A stretch of 64,000 bases of DNA, taken from the NCBI GenBank assembly GCA_946892665.1, contig CAMPOT010000001.1, positions 868,001 through 932,000 of the forward strand. Direction: 5' to 3'. Shown here in pieces: positions 7,071-16,477 of the stretch; positions within the stretch are counted from its first letter, which is position 1, and every line of letters begins with the position of its first letter. The stretch comes from Chryseobacterium sp. Marseille-Q5410. Its GTDB lineage: Bacteria > Bacteroidota > Bacteroidia > Flavobacteriales > Weeksellaceae. The notes beneath the pieces are model-generated. The model searched no databases and had not been told where the DNA came from. It saw only the letters and a program-made list of their open reading frames with translations. Position numbers and translations under genes: made by a program.

Positions 7071-10000
7071 ATGAAAAAAAAGTTTTGCAGGCCGGCAGGA
7101 ATTTTGTATGCCTTCCTGCTACCGGCAGTGTACTTTTCGGTACATGCCCAAACCCGTACCCTAACGGGTATCGTGAATGACGGAGTGCAGCCCATCAGTG
7201 GGGCAGTGGTAACCCAGGAAGGCAGCAGCCAGTTTGCCACCACCAGTTCAACAGGCGCCTTCTCGCTGCAGGTGACGGGTGATCATCCGGTGCTAATCTT
7301 CAGACATCCTGAATACACCGAAAGAAGAATAACAGCGGACGGCAGAACGGTGTACACCGTTTCCCTCACCGAAAAGATGAATACCATCGAGGAAGTGGTT
7401 CTGAATGCCGGCTATTATGATGTTAAAGCTAAGGAAAGCACCGGCAGCATTGCAAAAGTTACCGCGAAGGATATTGAAAACCAACCTGTCACCAATGTTT
7501 TGCAGGCGGTGCAGGGGAGAATGGCAGGGGTGCACATTACCCAGAACAGCGGAGCGCCCGGCGGAGGATTTGATGTGCAGATCAGAGGGAGGAACAGTCT
7601 GAGAAATCACCTTAACAGCCTTACCGACGGCAATGTACCGCTGTATGTTGTGGACGGGGTGCCGCTCGCCGGGGAACTGGTCTCCACGCTGTCAACAAGT
7701 GCTTTGCCGCTGCAGCGAATCAGTCCGCTTAACAGCATTAACCCGAATGATATCGAAAGCATCGAGATCCTTAAGGATGCAGATGCTACTGCTATTTACG
7801 GTTCCCGCGGGGGAAACGGCGTAATTCTGATTACCACTAAAAAAGGCAAGGCGACGCCGCTGCGCCTCAACATTAACAGCAGCCAAGGTTTCAGCCAGGT
7901 TAGCCGCCGTCTGGAAATGATGAACACCGCCCAATACACCGCTATGCGCAAGCAGGCGTACGCAAATGTGGGGGTGACTGCTTATCCGGCGCATGCCTAT
8001 GATATCAACGGGACATGGGATACATCGCGTTATACCGACTGGCAGAAAGAACTGCTTGGAGGTACCGCTGAAACTTCCAATGTACTGGTGAATATCACCG
8101 GCGGCTCAGACACGAACAGGTATTCCCTGAGTGCAGGATACGGCAGCCAGACTTCTGTCTTTCCTGGTGAACAGAATTACCGAACCCATACACTGTCGTC
8201 GCATTTCGATCACCATTCTGCCGATAAAAAGTTCGGTCTTGGGTTTTCAAATTTAATAACATTCACTGCTAACCATACCCTGAATACAGATTTTACAAAT
8301 ACCTCACTGAAGCTTGCACCGTCCGCGCCCGCACTGTACGATTCTGCGGGTCAACTCAACTGGGAATACGGCACTTTCAACAATCCTCTGGCTCAGCTCA
8401 ATGCCCGTTACCGTAATGCGACACAACATCTTAACCAAAACCTGAATATGACGTATCGGTTTTACAGGGACTTTTCTTTTAAACTGAATGCCGGCCTTAC
8501 CCTGCAGCAACTTGAAGAATATTCCCTACTGCCCAATACGATTTACAGTCCTGCTTCGGGCATGGGCACAAGTTCTGCCTATTCCTCGTCGTCGCGCGGA
8601 ACAAGCTCCGTACTGTCATATCTTCTTGAGCCGCAGCTCACGTGGGCGAGAAAGTGGGGTGTCCATGAATGGTCCGTAATGAGCGGTCTCACCTTTCAGG
8701 CAAGCACGAATAAGAATTCGTCGATGAATGGATATGGCTATGCAAGCAATTCTCAGCTTGAAAACATTGCTGCAGCGACGAACGTGACGGTTTTGCCTCT
8801 TGAGGAAAACCCGTACCGCTATGCGGCATTCTTCGGACGTGTCAATTACCAATTACTGAACCGGTATATACTGAACGTCACCGCACGGAGGGACGGATCA
8901 AGCCGCTTCGGACCCAACCATCGGTTCGCTAATTTCGGGGCGGTAGGTGCGGCATGGGTAATTTCGGAAGAGGAGTTTCTTAAGGAATCAGAGTGGCTGA
9001 CTTTTGCGAAACTGCGCGGCAGTATTGGCCGTACAGGAAGCGATGCGATAGGGGATTTTCAGTTTTTGAATACCTACAGTACCGGTTACTATGCGTATGA
9101 CGGTTTGCCGGGGCTTTATCCGTCGCGGCTTTACAATCCTGACTTTTCATGGGAAAAGACCTCAAAGCTCGAGGCAGCACTGGAACTCACATTTCTGAAG
9201 GACCGCATCGGTCTGACCGCTGCCTGGTACCGAAACCGCTCTTCAGAACAATTGGTGGGCATTCCGTTGCCTGCGACTACGGGGTTTTCTTCTGTTCTTG
9301 CCAACTTAGGTGCCACGGTGGAAAACAGTGGTTTTGAATTTGAGCTTCGGTCGCAACACCTTAAGACCGGAACATGGAACTGGAGCAGTTCATTCAATAT
9401 CAGCGTACCGCGTAATAAACTTCTGGAGTTTCCTGGACTTGAGGGCTCCACCTATGCGAACCGATATGTGATAGGAGAGTCCATTTATGCTGTAAAACTG
9501 CTGGATTATCAGGGCATCAACGCCGAAGGCGAGTATACTTTTACCGACTTTAACAATGACGGTAGAATAAGTCTGCCGGACGATGCGAAAGCTTTAAGAA
9601 CTCTGGGCCCTACGTATTTTGGCGGCTTACATAATACGGTAGGTTACAAAGATTTCAGTCTTTCATTTTTACTCCAGTTCGTTCGGCAGGAAGGATGGAA
9701 CTATTTCAGGACCATGGCCACACCGGGCGTGATGGTAAACCAACCCCGGGAATTACTCAACGTGTGGTCGCCAACAAATCCGGGCGGAATCGTGATGCCT
9801 TACACGCCCGGCAACAGCTACGCTACCAATATGCTCACCGATCACTTTACCAACAGCACGGCGGCAGTAGGCGACGCCTCTTTTGTCCGGCTGAAAAATA
9901 TCCAGTTCAACTACCGTCTACCGCTACAGAACAGCATCGTAAAAGAGGCACAGGTGTATGTGCAGGGTCAGAATCTGCTGACCTGGACCAATTATTTCGG

Positions 10001-10079
10001 GCTTGACCCCGAGTATGTCACTTCCGGCTTTTTACCTCCTTTAAAAACCCTCTCTATGGGATTCCATTTAACCTTTTAA
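7071..10079 (+). CDS. SusC/RagA-family TonB-dependent outer-membrane transporter
   Basis: A 1002-residue protein with an N-terminal signal peptide ending at SVHAQ and a carboxypeptidase-regulatory-like domain (about residues 30-110). The plug domain follows, with VTNVLQAVQGRMAGVHITQ and VQIRGRNSL, then SIEILKDADATAIYGSRGG, a hallmark of SusC proteins. A long beta-barrel ends in an aromatic residue (GFHLTF). It would import oligomers across the outer membrane with energy from TonB, working with the SusD lipoprotein encoded 9 bp downstream. No glycanase, sigma or anti-sigma gene is adjacent, whereas a secreted S9 peptidase is, so peptides are a more likely substrate than a glycan. Length and motifs are normal for the family. 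Confidence 0.93.
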   Translation: MKKKFCRPAGILYAFLLPAVYFSVHAQTRTLTGIVNDGVQPISGAVVTQEGSSQFATTSSTGAFSLQVTGDHPVLIFRHPEYTERRITADGRTVYTVSLTEKMNTIEEVVLNAGYYDVKAKESTGSIAKVTAKDIENQPVTNVLQAVQGRMAGVHITQNSGAPGGGFDVQIRGRNSLRNHLNSLTDGNVPLYVVDGVPLAGELVSTLSTSALPLQRISPLNSINPNDIESIEILKDADATAIYGSRGGNGVILITTKKGKATPLRLNINSSQGFSQVSRRLEMMNTAQYTAMRKQAYANVGVTAYPAHAYDINGTWDTSRYTDWQKELLGGTAETSNVLVNITGGSDTNRYSLSAGYGSQTSVFPGEQNYRTHTLSSHFDHHSADKKFGLGFSNLITFTANHTLNTDFTNTSLKLAPSAPALYDSAGQLNWEYGTFNNPLAQLNARYRNATQHLNQNLNMTYRFYRDFSFKLNAGLTLQQLEEYSLLPNTIYSPASGMGTSSAYSSSSRGTSSVLSYLLEPQLTWARKWGVHEWSVMSGLTFQASTNKNSSMNGYGYASNSQLENIAAATNVTVLPLEENPYRYAAFFGRVNYQLLNRYILNVTARRDGSSRFGPNHRFANFGAVGAAWVISEEEFLKESEWLTFAKLRGSIGRTGSDAIGDFQFLNTYSTGYYAYDGLPGLYPSRLYNPDFSWEKTSKLEAALELTFLKDRIGLTAAWYRNRSSEQLVGIPLPATTGFSSVLANLGATVENSGFEFELRSQHLKTGTWNWSSSFNISVPRNKLLEFPGLEGSTYANRYVIGESIYAVKLLDYQGINAEGEYTFTDFNNDGRISLPDDAKALRTLGPTYFGGLHNTVGYKDFSLSFLLQFVRQEGWNYFRTMATPGVMVNQPRELLNVWSPTNPGGIVMPYTPGNSYATNMLTDHFTNSTAAVGDASFVRLKNIQFNYRLPLQNSIVKEAQVYVQGQNLLTWTNYFGLDPEYVTSGFLPPLKTLSMGFHLTF

Positions 10080-10088
10080 TCACTTCTT

Positions 10089-11462
10089 ATGAAAAATACA
10101 CGCTTTCTACTTTGTGCACTGACTTTAGGAATTCTTTTAGTTTCATGTGAAAACCTTCTGGACGTGGATGTTCCCGTAAGTCAAACGCCGAGCTCGCTCG
10201 TATTTGAATCCACGGAAACTGCAGACGCGGCGCTAAGCCATCTGTATACAGAGATGCAGGCTTATTCGCTGCTTAACGGCGGGCAGGGTGGCGCCGGTGC
10301 CCTGCTTGGATCTTATACTGATGATCTTATCAGTTATGATAATTATTCTCAAAACGGCGATATGGATATTTACGAAAATGTGCAGGGTGCAAGCAACATC
10401 AGCATAAAATCGTTCTGGACGCAGGCGTACAGTGAAATTTATACGGCTAATGCTATTATCACCGGCATCGAAAAAAGTGCAGGAATTAACGAGAGGGACC
10501 GGCGTCGGATTAAAGGAGAGGCATTATTTGTGAGGACCCTTATTTATTATTACCTCAATCAACTGTTCGGCGATATACCCTACACGGTAACGACTGATTA
10601 CACGTTTAATCAGTCTGTTAAGAAAACTTCCTCCGCCGAGGTACAGGAGAAAATACAGGAAGACCTGTACATGGCCGTGGCACTGCTCAATGATGAGTAC
10701 CGAAATCCTGAGCGCATCTACCCGAACCGAAAAACGGCTGAGCTGCTTCTCGCAACCGTACTTATGACCCGGCATCAATATGGTGCCGCCGAAGCACTAC
10801 TCCGTGGGGTGATCGACAGTCCGCTTTATCAATGGCAACCTGATGTAAGGGAGACCTTTAAGAACACCGGTTCTCACATCCTCTGGCAGCTGAAGCCTCT
10901 GTATGCCTCAGCAGCAACCAATGAAGCAATGCTATACTACTTCGAGAGCAGCGTACCTACTTTATACAGTCTCTCCGGTGACCTTATTTCATCATTTTCT
11001 GCCGGTGATCTCCGGAAGCAGTGGTGGACCACCGGCATCACGGTTGAGCAGACAACGTATTACCGGCCCGGAAAGTACACGCGTCTGTTCGACAATACGG
11101 ACGAGTATTCTATCGTCTTCCGTCTTGAAGAAGCATATCTGCTGCTGGCCGAAGCATTAGCGCAGCAGGGCAAACTGAGTGAAGCAATGCCGTACCTAAA
11201 CGCGGTGAAAGAAAAGGCCGGCGTTTCACCTGCTGCACCCACCTTAACAAAGGAACAGCTGCTCGATGAGATTCTGGCTGAAAACCGAAAAGAGTTTTTT
11301 ACGGAACGCGGTATCAGATTTACCACGTTGAAGCGGCTCGGCCGCCTCACCGACCTGGTGATGCATAAACCTCAGTGGAAACCTCATCATGAACTGTGGC
11401 CTCTGCCTTTTTCTGAACTGTCACTTAACCCTAATCTCAATCCTCAAAATAATGGCTATTAA
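10089..11462 (+). CDS. SusD/RagB-family substrate-binding lipoprotein
   Basis: A 457-residue lipoprotein: signal peptide with lipobox LVSC (Cys about residue 20) followed by ENLLDVDVP, the usual SusD N-terminus. The helical TPR-like core includes FWTQAYSEIYTANAIITGI, then GEALFVRTLIYYYLNQLFGD, a strong SusD signature. The C-terminal segment ELWPLPFSELSLNPNLNPQN is typical of the family end. It would cap the SusC barrel at the cell surface and bind the imported substrate. It follows SusC by 9 bp, and its last 11 bases overlap the start of the S9 peptidase gene, so the three are one operon. At 457 residues it is a compact member of the family. Confidence 0.93.
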   Translation: MKNTRFLLCALTLGILLVSCENLLDVDVPVSQTPSSLVFESTETADAALSHLYTEMQAYSLLNGGQGGAGALLGSYTDDLISYDNYSQNGDMDIYENVQGASNISIKSFWTQAYSEIYTANAIITGIEKSAGINERDRRRIKGEALFVRTLIYYYLNQLFGDIPYTVTTDYTFNQSVKKTSSAEVQEKIQEDLYMAVALLNDEYRNPERIYPNRKTAELLLATVLMTRHQYGAAEALLRGVIDSPLYQWQPDVRETFKNTGSHILWQLKPLYASAATNEAMLYYFESSVPTLYSLSGDLISSFSAGDLRKQWWTTGITVEQTTYYRPGKYTRLFDNTDEYSIVFRLEEAYLLLAEALAQQGKLSEAMPYLNAVKEKAGVSPAAPTLTKEQLLDEILAENRKEFFTERGIRFTTLKRLGRLTDLVMHKPQWKPHHELWPLPFSELSLNPNLNPQNNGY

Positions 11463-13935
11463 GATTACTGCTTTGTTTTTGTTGCTGCTTCTTCATCTTT
11501 TCTCCCTGCAGGTCTCTGCCCAAAAAAAGGAACAGTCTCTGCAAAGCCCGTTTGCAGGCAAGACCTATGATATCTCATGGGTGGTTCCCTCGGAGGATCT
11601 TAAGTATATGACATTCCAGAAAACGTATGATTATTCAGCCGACACGCTGGCGCTGGTATCTGCGAAACATCCGAACAAAATCCTGTATCAGGCCCCGGAT
11701 GTTTATCCCAGCAGTGTAAAGTACACCAAAGGCGGGTCGGTTTTTATGAGCGGTGGCGTCACTGCAAGGCTGGTAAATCTTACATCGCTGAAAGAGCAGG
11801 TATGGAATGGCATCCGGAAGGCCTTTTATGTACCGTCTTACGAAAGAATTGTTCTATTTGACGGCAAAGGTTTACGCATTGTGGATGCGAAGGGACGGTT
11901 AACGGAAGAAATAACGCAGGTTTCTGCCGTGCAGGAGAAAGACGAACGGTTGTTTTACACCCAAATAACAGACCGCGGCGACCAGCTATTTGAGTGGACT
12001 CCTGAGACAAAACATGTGCTGTCTGCCGTGGGCGGTGAAAACTTCCATGTCAGTTACTGCAAGGGGCCTGTGGTGATCTATTATTTCCATGATTCGCATA
12101 CTGGCCACGCTAAAATGTATCTGACTGACCGTAGCAAGCAAAAAACGTATGCTTTACCTGATTACCTAGAGGGTACACCTAGTACCCCAATAGAGGTTTC
12201 GGCCATGAGATCAGGGCGCTATTTTGTTACTTTCGCTACAGAGAATAAAAAAATGCCGCAGAAATCTGATGTCGATATCTGGTACGGAAATGACAATAAA
12301 CTTGAAAACAAGTTTTACAATGATGAGATTATGACCTATGCGATCTGGAATCCCGAGGCCAACGAAATCAGAGTGCTGGATTACGAACGTTTTCCGATGC
12401 ATATTGACACTGGTGAAGGGCGCTATCTGCTGGCGTCCGATCCCAAGGAGCGCCAGGATTATACAAAACAAAAAATTAAACAGAAGTTCTACCGCTACGA
12501 TACAGAAGCGGACAGGTATGAGGAAATGGGCGACACCGGCCTCTACCAGAACACCGACAAAGACGGGAAGTATCTGCTTTCGCATGATAACGATAACTGG
12601 GTGGTCTATACGATCGCTACCAATGAGAAGAGGATTATCGCAGTGAAAGACGTTATCGCTTATGATGAAATTTTTTTTAGTTCTGACGGAAATTTATTGT
12701 TGTTTCCCCGACAGGAACGGATCAGTGCATATGATCTGCGAACCGGTGTACTCACTGAAACCTCTTTGCCTTCAGGCTATACAGCCACAGTGGCGCATGG
12801 AATGAAGCGGAGCCTTGGCTTGCACGGATTTGTTTACCGAAACTGGTACGAGGCAGGACAGCCCTTGCTGATCAAGGTGCACAACTACAATACTTCAGCG
12901 CAGTCGCTTGGCCTTTACCAGAATGAGAGATTTCAGGGTCTGGTGAATGTAGGCAGCGATCATCTTACCCCTATTGCGGCTTTTCCGCAGCAAAAAAGCT
13001 ATCTGTTCCTGAGAAGCAACTATAATCTACCGCCTGTGCTTACTCTGAATAAGGATTTTAAAGATCGGGTGATCTACCGAAGCAATCCGCAGGATACCTC
13101 GGTTTCCGGTGCACGGATGGAAAAAATTGCTTATACCAACTCCAAAGGCGTAGCCCTTAGCGGTGTTCTTTTTTACCCCAGCAAGTTCGACCAAGCACAG
13201 CAATATCCCATGGTGGTAGGAATCTATGAGCTGATGAGCAGCAACAGCAACAGGTATTTAAGAGACGGCTTCGCGGGTAAGGTAGAGGGTATCAATATTC
13301 GGTATTACATGGACCGCGGATACTTTATTTATCTGCCGGACATCGTATTTGACGGACGGGGCACTGGCCGCTCCGCACTCGACTGTGTAGAGTCGGGCAT
13401 AAACGCACTCAGGTCTCATAAGAATATTGATTTTGCAAAGATTGGGCTGGTCGGTCATTCTCACGGCGGCTATGAAACCAACTTCATCGCGACCCAAAGC
13501 AGGATGTTTGCCGCCTACGTTGGAGGTGCCGGTAACAGTGACCTCGTGCGCTCTTACCATTCGTTCAATTATGATTTTATAAGTCCGTTTTACTGGCAAT
13601 TCGAGGAACAGCAGTACCGCCTGTTCAAATCCTTCGCCGAAGATAAAAATCTGTACATTGATAACAGTCCCGTGTATCATGCGGAAAAAGTGACGCATCC
13701 CATTTTACTTTGGACTGGAACCAACGACCAGAATATCTATTGGGAGCAGACGATGGAATATTATCTTGCGCTCCGGCGCAACGATAAAAAGGTAATCGCC
13801 CTGTTTTATGATAAGGAAGATCACAGTTTTGAGAAAAGGGAGAACCGTGAAGATCTGTTCGTGAGGATATCAGACTGGTTTGATTACCATCTGAAAGGGA
13901 TCCGGAAAGACTGGATCGACGTAATGCACGAGTGA
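11452..13935 (+). CDS. Secreted S9-family (prolyl oligopeptidase-like) serine peptidase
   Basis: About 827 residues from the ATG at 11452. I chose it because MAIKITALFLLLLLHLFSLQ then VSAQ is a clean signal peptide, whereas the longer frame has an implausible N-terminus. The C-terminal alpha/beta-hydrolase domain shows the nucleophile elbow GHSHGG (Ser 670), Asp 759 in GTNDQN and His 791 in EDHSF, a complete catalytic triad in S9 order. The N-terminal two thirds have beta-propeller-like character. It overlaps susD by 11 bp. It probably trims peptides in the periplasm or at the surface for the SusCD pair. It lacks a T9SS sorting tail, so periplasmic location is more likely. A bidirectional terminator follows. 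Confidence 0.85.
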   Translation: MAIKITALFLLLLLHLFSLQVSAQKKEQSLQSPFAGKTYDISWVVPSEDLKYMTFQKTYDYSADTLALVSAKHPNKILYQAPDVYPSSVKYTKGGSVFMSGGVTARLVNLTSLKEQVWNGIRKAFYVPSYERIVLFDGKGLRIVDAKGRLTEEITQVSAVQEKDERLFYTQITDRGDQLFEWTPETKHVLSAVGGENFHVSYCKGPVVIYYFHDSHTGHAKMYLTDRSKQKTYALPDYLEGTPSTPIEVSAMRSGRYFVTFATENKKMPQKSDVDIWYGNDNKLENKFYNDEIMTYAIWNPEANEIRVLDYERFPMHIDTGEGRYLLASDPKERQDYTKQKIKQKFYRYDTEADRYEEMGDTGLYQNTDKDGKYLLSHDNDNWVVYTIATNEKRIIAVKDVIAYDEIFFSSDGNLLLFPRQERISAYDLRTGVLTETSLPSGYTATVAHGMKRSLGLHGFVYRNWYEAGQPLLIKVHNYNTSAQSLGLYQNERFQGLVNVGSDHLTPIAAFPQQKSYLFLRSNYNLPPVLTLNKDFKDRVIYRSNPQDTSVSGARMEKIAYTNSKGVALSGVLFYPSKFDQAQQYPMVVGIYELMSSNSNRYLRDGFAGKVEGINIRYYMDRGYFIYLPDIVFDGRGTGRSALDCVESGINALRSHKNIDFAKIGLVGHSHGGYETNFIATQSRMFAAYVGGAGNSDLVRSYHSFNYDFISPFYWQFEEQQYRLFKSFAEDKNLYIDNSPVYHAEKVTHPILLWTGTNDQNIYWEQTMEYYLALRRNDKKVIALFYDKEDHSFEKRENREDLFVRISDWFDYHLKGIRKDWIDVMHE

Positions 13936-13968
13936 AAAAAGGATGCCTGAACGGCATCCCTTTTTTTA
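13935..13968. terminator. Bidirectional terminator between convergent operons
   Basis: GGATGCC / GGCATCC with a 5-nt loop, preceded by an A run and followed by seven T. It serves the S9 peptidase gene on the plus strand and the DUF6520 cluster on the minus strand. Confidence 0.85.
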
Positions 13969-13969
13969 G

Positions 13970-14248
13970 TTATTTAACAATACGTTCTTTGAGAGCGCTC
14001 GGACAGGAAGTACCGTTGATATCATACAACGTTTCAGGTCCCATGCCCACATTTCCCGTGCAGGTCACTACTCCCACCGTTTCACACTGTTTGCCGGACG
14101 GTATGCATTTCGGAGTTTCATTCGGATGAAATGCATAACCCTGCCGAATTACTTTTGAACTGTCTTTGGAAGTATGCGTTGCAAACGCACTTCCTGCTCC
14201 CACCACCACAACGAGGGCCGGTAAAAGGAACGTTCTTAGATTTTTCAT
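13970..14248 (-). CDS. DUF6520-family small secreted cysteine-rich protein
   Basis: A 92-residue protein with a signal peptide (MKNLRTFLLPALVVVVGAGS then AFA) and a mature part with four cysteines (PKCIPSGKQCETVGVVTC and GTSCPS). The pattern of signal peptide, GYAFHPNETPKC-like centre and a paired-cysteine tail fits the Bacteroidota DUF6520 family, whose function is unknown. Four cysteines in a short exported protein suggest disulfides. It is the last gene of a minus-strand group and lies 23 bp downstream of a MauE-like redox membrane protein, which could influence disulfide or thiol chemistry; this link is inference. Confidence 0.7.
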   Translation of the reverse strand: MKNLRTFLLPALVVVVGAGSAFATHTSKDSSKVIRQGYAFHPNETPKCIPSGKQCETVGVVTCTGNVGMGPETLYDINGTSCPSALKERIVK

Positions 14249-14271
14249 AATAAAAATATTAATGATTGTGC

Positions 14272-15789
14272 TTACTCTGATAAGGGTTTTCGGCTTCCCC
14301 CTTTAATGAACTGCTGGGTGACCGTCTGCGCAAAACGGTACCGGACAATTTCATCGCCCGACAGTACGAAAAAGTATTTGTCGGTCGCTAACATCTGGGA
14401 CATTTTGTTTCTACCCCGGTTCTGTACGTACATGCTGCCCCAGTAGCCTGCAGGTCCTGTTGTGTACATGTCCACAACCGTGTTGTTTTTCCAGAGGTCG
14501 GGAGATTCATGTTTCCCCCTTAAGCCCGACCCGTTAAATATTATACCTTTGTATACGGTCATATTCCTGTTGACCAACAGCGGAGGCTCAGCGAGTTTCT
14601 TTCGGCCATCCGAGAGTGTCGTAACTTTTAAACGTGCTTCGCGTACGGTGTCAATTGTTTTCATCTGGCCGGTTACCCGAGCCTCTTTGTCAAATTTCAG
14701 AATCTGATTCCTGTAATAAAATAAATAGAAAGCCCAAGTGGTATGGGGGTCATACAGCAACTGTCCGTCTGCATCAAACCCACCGTCTGCCTTTGTTGTG
14801 AGTACCGTGTTTCTTATTTTTACTACGCCGGGTTTGCCAACGGTGAGGGTTGCCAGTGCAGTTCTTTTGCTGACGGCATCATGGACCCGTAGTAAAAACT
14901 GTTTAGGAGAAACTGCCACCAGTTGGTCAAAATACACGTCTTTATTGCTGATTTCCTGAAGCGGCTTAGAAAGCGAGTCCACCGTTGATGAGTAGATGAC
15001 GGGGACCGTACCGTCATGCGCAAAGAGCATCCCGTCCTGTATGGTATAAGTAAGGTTTGTGAACCGGTGGTTTGTAGCAGGGGTAAGATCGAGTGTATCG
15101 ATTTTCTGAAGTGCATCATCCATCCGTAAGATACGGAAAGGCGTGCTTGGGTTACCCAAGTAGATATGGTTCCCTGAAGTGCCAGCAAAATAATAGGAGT
15201 TAACTTTCAGACCATAGGTTCTGTCTTCCGTAATCGGATGGTGAGGATAACGCCTTGTAAAATTGTTTGCTTTTTTGATCATATGTTCGGAAGAAAGAAA
15301 AAGGGCTACCATACCGCCTGCTGAAAACAGCGCAGTAAGTGTCAGCCATGCTACAGGACGACTCCAACTGCGCGTACTTTCTTTCTCCTTTAAAATAATG
15401 GCTGCCAGTGCCATTAGGCTGCAAATGATATTAAAGACCAGATGCTGCTCCCACGTCATTTTCTCGAGAACCCCGCCGCATGAGCACGGCACGAAGTCGC
15501 TGTAGTTAAGGATCAGTGCAATATACACCGTAAAGGCGACCATCAGGCCGAACGAGGCATGCAGCCCAAGCAGTCTGGTACGGTCAAAACACAATAAGAG
15601 CACCACCGCCATTTCCACTATTATGACTGCATATGATACAAAACCTGCCCAGGCACTTAGCAGGGGAGACTGCGCGAGCTGAACCTGGAAGTTCTGAAAG
15701 TCCATGCCTTTGCTGAAAGCGGCATAGCCGAAGAGCAGTGCAAAGAACACCGCGGTGCAATAGGGCAGATAAGAAAGATTTTTTTTCAT
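14272..15789 (-). CDS. MauE/DoxX-like redox-associated membrane protein with C-terminal extracytoplasmic domain
   Basis: A 505-residue protein. The first 170 residues carry four to five membrane segments in the MauE/DoxX layout and the motif VPCSCGGVLEKMTWEQHL, a conserved CxC signature of Bacteroidota MauE-like proteins. The remaining 330 residues are soluble and rich in short beta-strand stretches (for example GNHIYLGNPSTPFRILRMDD), suggesting a beta-propeller-like extracytoplasmic domain. MauE proteins are linked to disulfide or redox chemistry in the periplasm. It is flanked by two small cysteine-bearing genes and a small lipoprotein gene on the same strand with gaps of 10-25 bp, which suggests it serves them. 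The fusion of a MauE core to a large sensor-like domain is a normal variant in this phylum. Confidence 0.72.
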   Translation of the reverse strand: MKKNLSYLPYCTAVFFALLFGYAAFSKGMDFQNFQVQLAQSPLLSAWAGFVSYAVIIVEMAVVLLLCFDRTRLLGLHASFGLMVAFTVYIALILNYSDFVPCSCGGVLEKMTWEQHLVFNIICSLMALAAIILKEKESTRSWSRPVAWLTLTALFSAGGMVALFLSSEHMIKKANNFTRRYPHHPITEDRTYGLKVNSYYFAGTSGNHIYLGNPSTPFRILRMDDALQKIDTLDLTPATNHRFTNLTYTIQDGMLFAHDGTVPVIYSSTVDSLSKPLQEISNKDVYFDQLVAVSPKQFLLRVHDAVSKRTALATLTVGKPGVVKIRNTVLTTKADGGFDADGQLLYDPHTTWAFYLFYYRNQILKFDKEARVTGQMKTIDTVREARLKVTTLSDGRKKLAEPPLLVNRNMTVYKGIIFNGSGLRGKHESPDLWKNNTVVDMYTTGPAGYWGSMYVQNRGRNKMSQMLATDKYFFVLSGDEIVRYRFAQTVTQQFIKGGSRKPLSE

Positions 15790-15799
15790 GACGTTTGTT

Positions 15800-15961
15800 T
15801 TAAGCAGGATACAGCAGCTGCCATTTTACTTTTTTACCGCAGTACTCCGGCACGATTTCCCCTTTGGCAATGGGGAAGGTGGTGGTAATGGTACCCACCA
15901 CTTTCCAGATGCCGCTTTGCGGACATTTGCTGCCCGAGTGTACTGATTTAACTTCATTCAT
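15800..15961 (-). CDS. Small protein with two cysteines, 53 aa
   Basis: From the ATG at 15961 the protein reads MNEVKSVHSGSKCPQSGIWK and ends EYCGKKVKWQLLYPA. A longer frame exists but would overlap the upstream lipoprotein gene, so the short start is preferred. It has no signal peptide. The two cysteines and the aromatic-basic tail (WQLLYPA) are its only notable features. It lies between a small lipoprotein gene (4 bp away) and the MauE-like gene (10 bp away), so it is co-transcribed with them. I do not recognise a family. A peptide precursor or a small metal-binding protein are possible readings, neither shown. Confidence 0.45.
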   Translation of the reverse strand: MNEVKSVHSGSKCPQSGIWKVVGTITTTFPIAKGEIVPEYCGKKVKWQLLYPA

Positions 15962-15965
15962 TGTG

Positions 15966-16175
15966 TCAGTGACCGGATTTAGGTGGATTCTTCCAGTTAT
16001 CACGGTCTTTCGGAACATCTTTGGGAGGGTCTTTCGGCTCCTCAAATGACGTCACTGTTGCTTCTGCCTGGGAATTAACCGTTGAGGGATTTATTGTTTC
16101 ATCACCTTGTCTACAGGATAGTAAGAACAGCAGAATAAATAAAAATGTCACCGATACTAAATCAATTGTTTTCAT
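15966..16175 (-). CDS. Small lipoprotein, 69 aa
   Basis: Signal peptide with lipobox: MKTIDLVSVTFLFILLFLLS then CRQGDETINPS, Cys at about residue 21. The mature part is short, hydrophilic and Pro/Lys/Asp-rich (EEPKDPPKDVPKDRDNWKNP), so it is probably a flexible tethered peptide. It starts the minus-strand cluster with the 53-residue protein, the MauE-like protein and DUF6520. No family recognised. Confidence 0.6.
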   Translation of the reverse strand: MKTIDLVSVTFLFILLFLLSCRQGDETINPSTVNSQAEATVTSFEEPKDPPKDVPKDRDNWKNPPKSGH

Positions 16176-16477
16176 GTTTGGGATTGTTAATTTGGGTTAA
16201 TAATCCCGGCCGGGTTTTTTATAGAATTCTTCAGCGAATTTATAGGGGTCGCCAGTGATAAAAAAATATTTGATGGGGTGATTTGTGAATTTTTACGCTG
16301 TGTTTTTTACGATAAGAAGCATATGTTTGAATGTATATAATTGGTTTTCAGATATTATTTCTCTCCTGTTTGAATTGTGCTCAGCGTTTTGACTTTTTCG
16401 CTCTTTTTGGATTTCTTTTTTTTTAAATTTGTTTTTACAGATGCGAATACTGATTCTGAACCCTAGCCATTATCTGC
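16176..16477. promoter_or_regulatory. Divergent promoter region
   Basis: This 302-bp gap separates the minus-strand small-protein cluster from the plus-strand TPR-AraC regulator. A TAAATTTG -7 box at 16424-16431 faces the regulator gene. A perfect CCCGGCCGGG palindrome lies at 16207-16216, 32 bp before the lipoprotein gene, and could be a regulator site. No gene was found. Confidence 0.4.
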
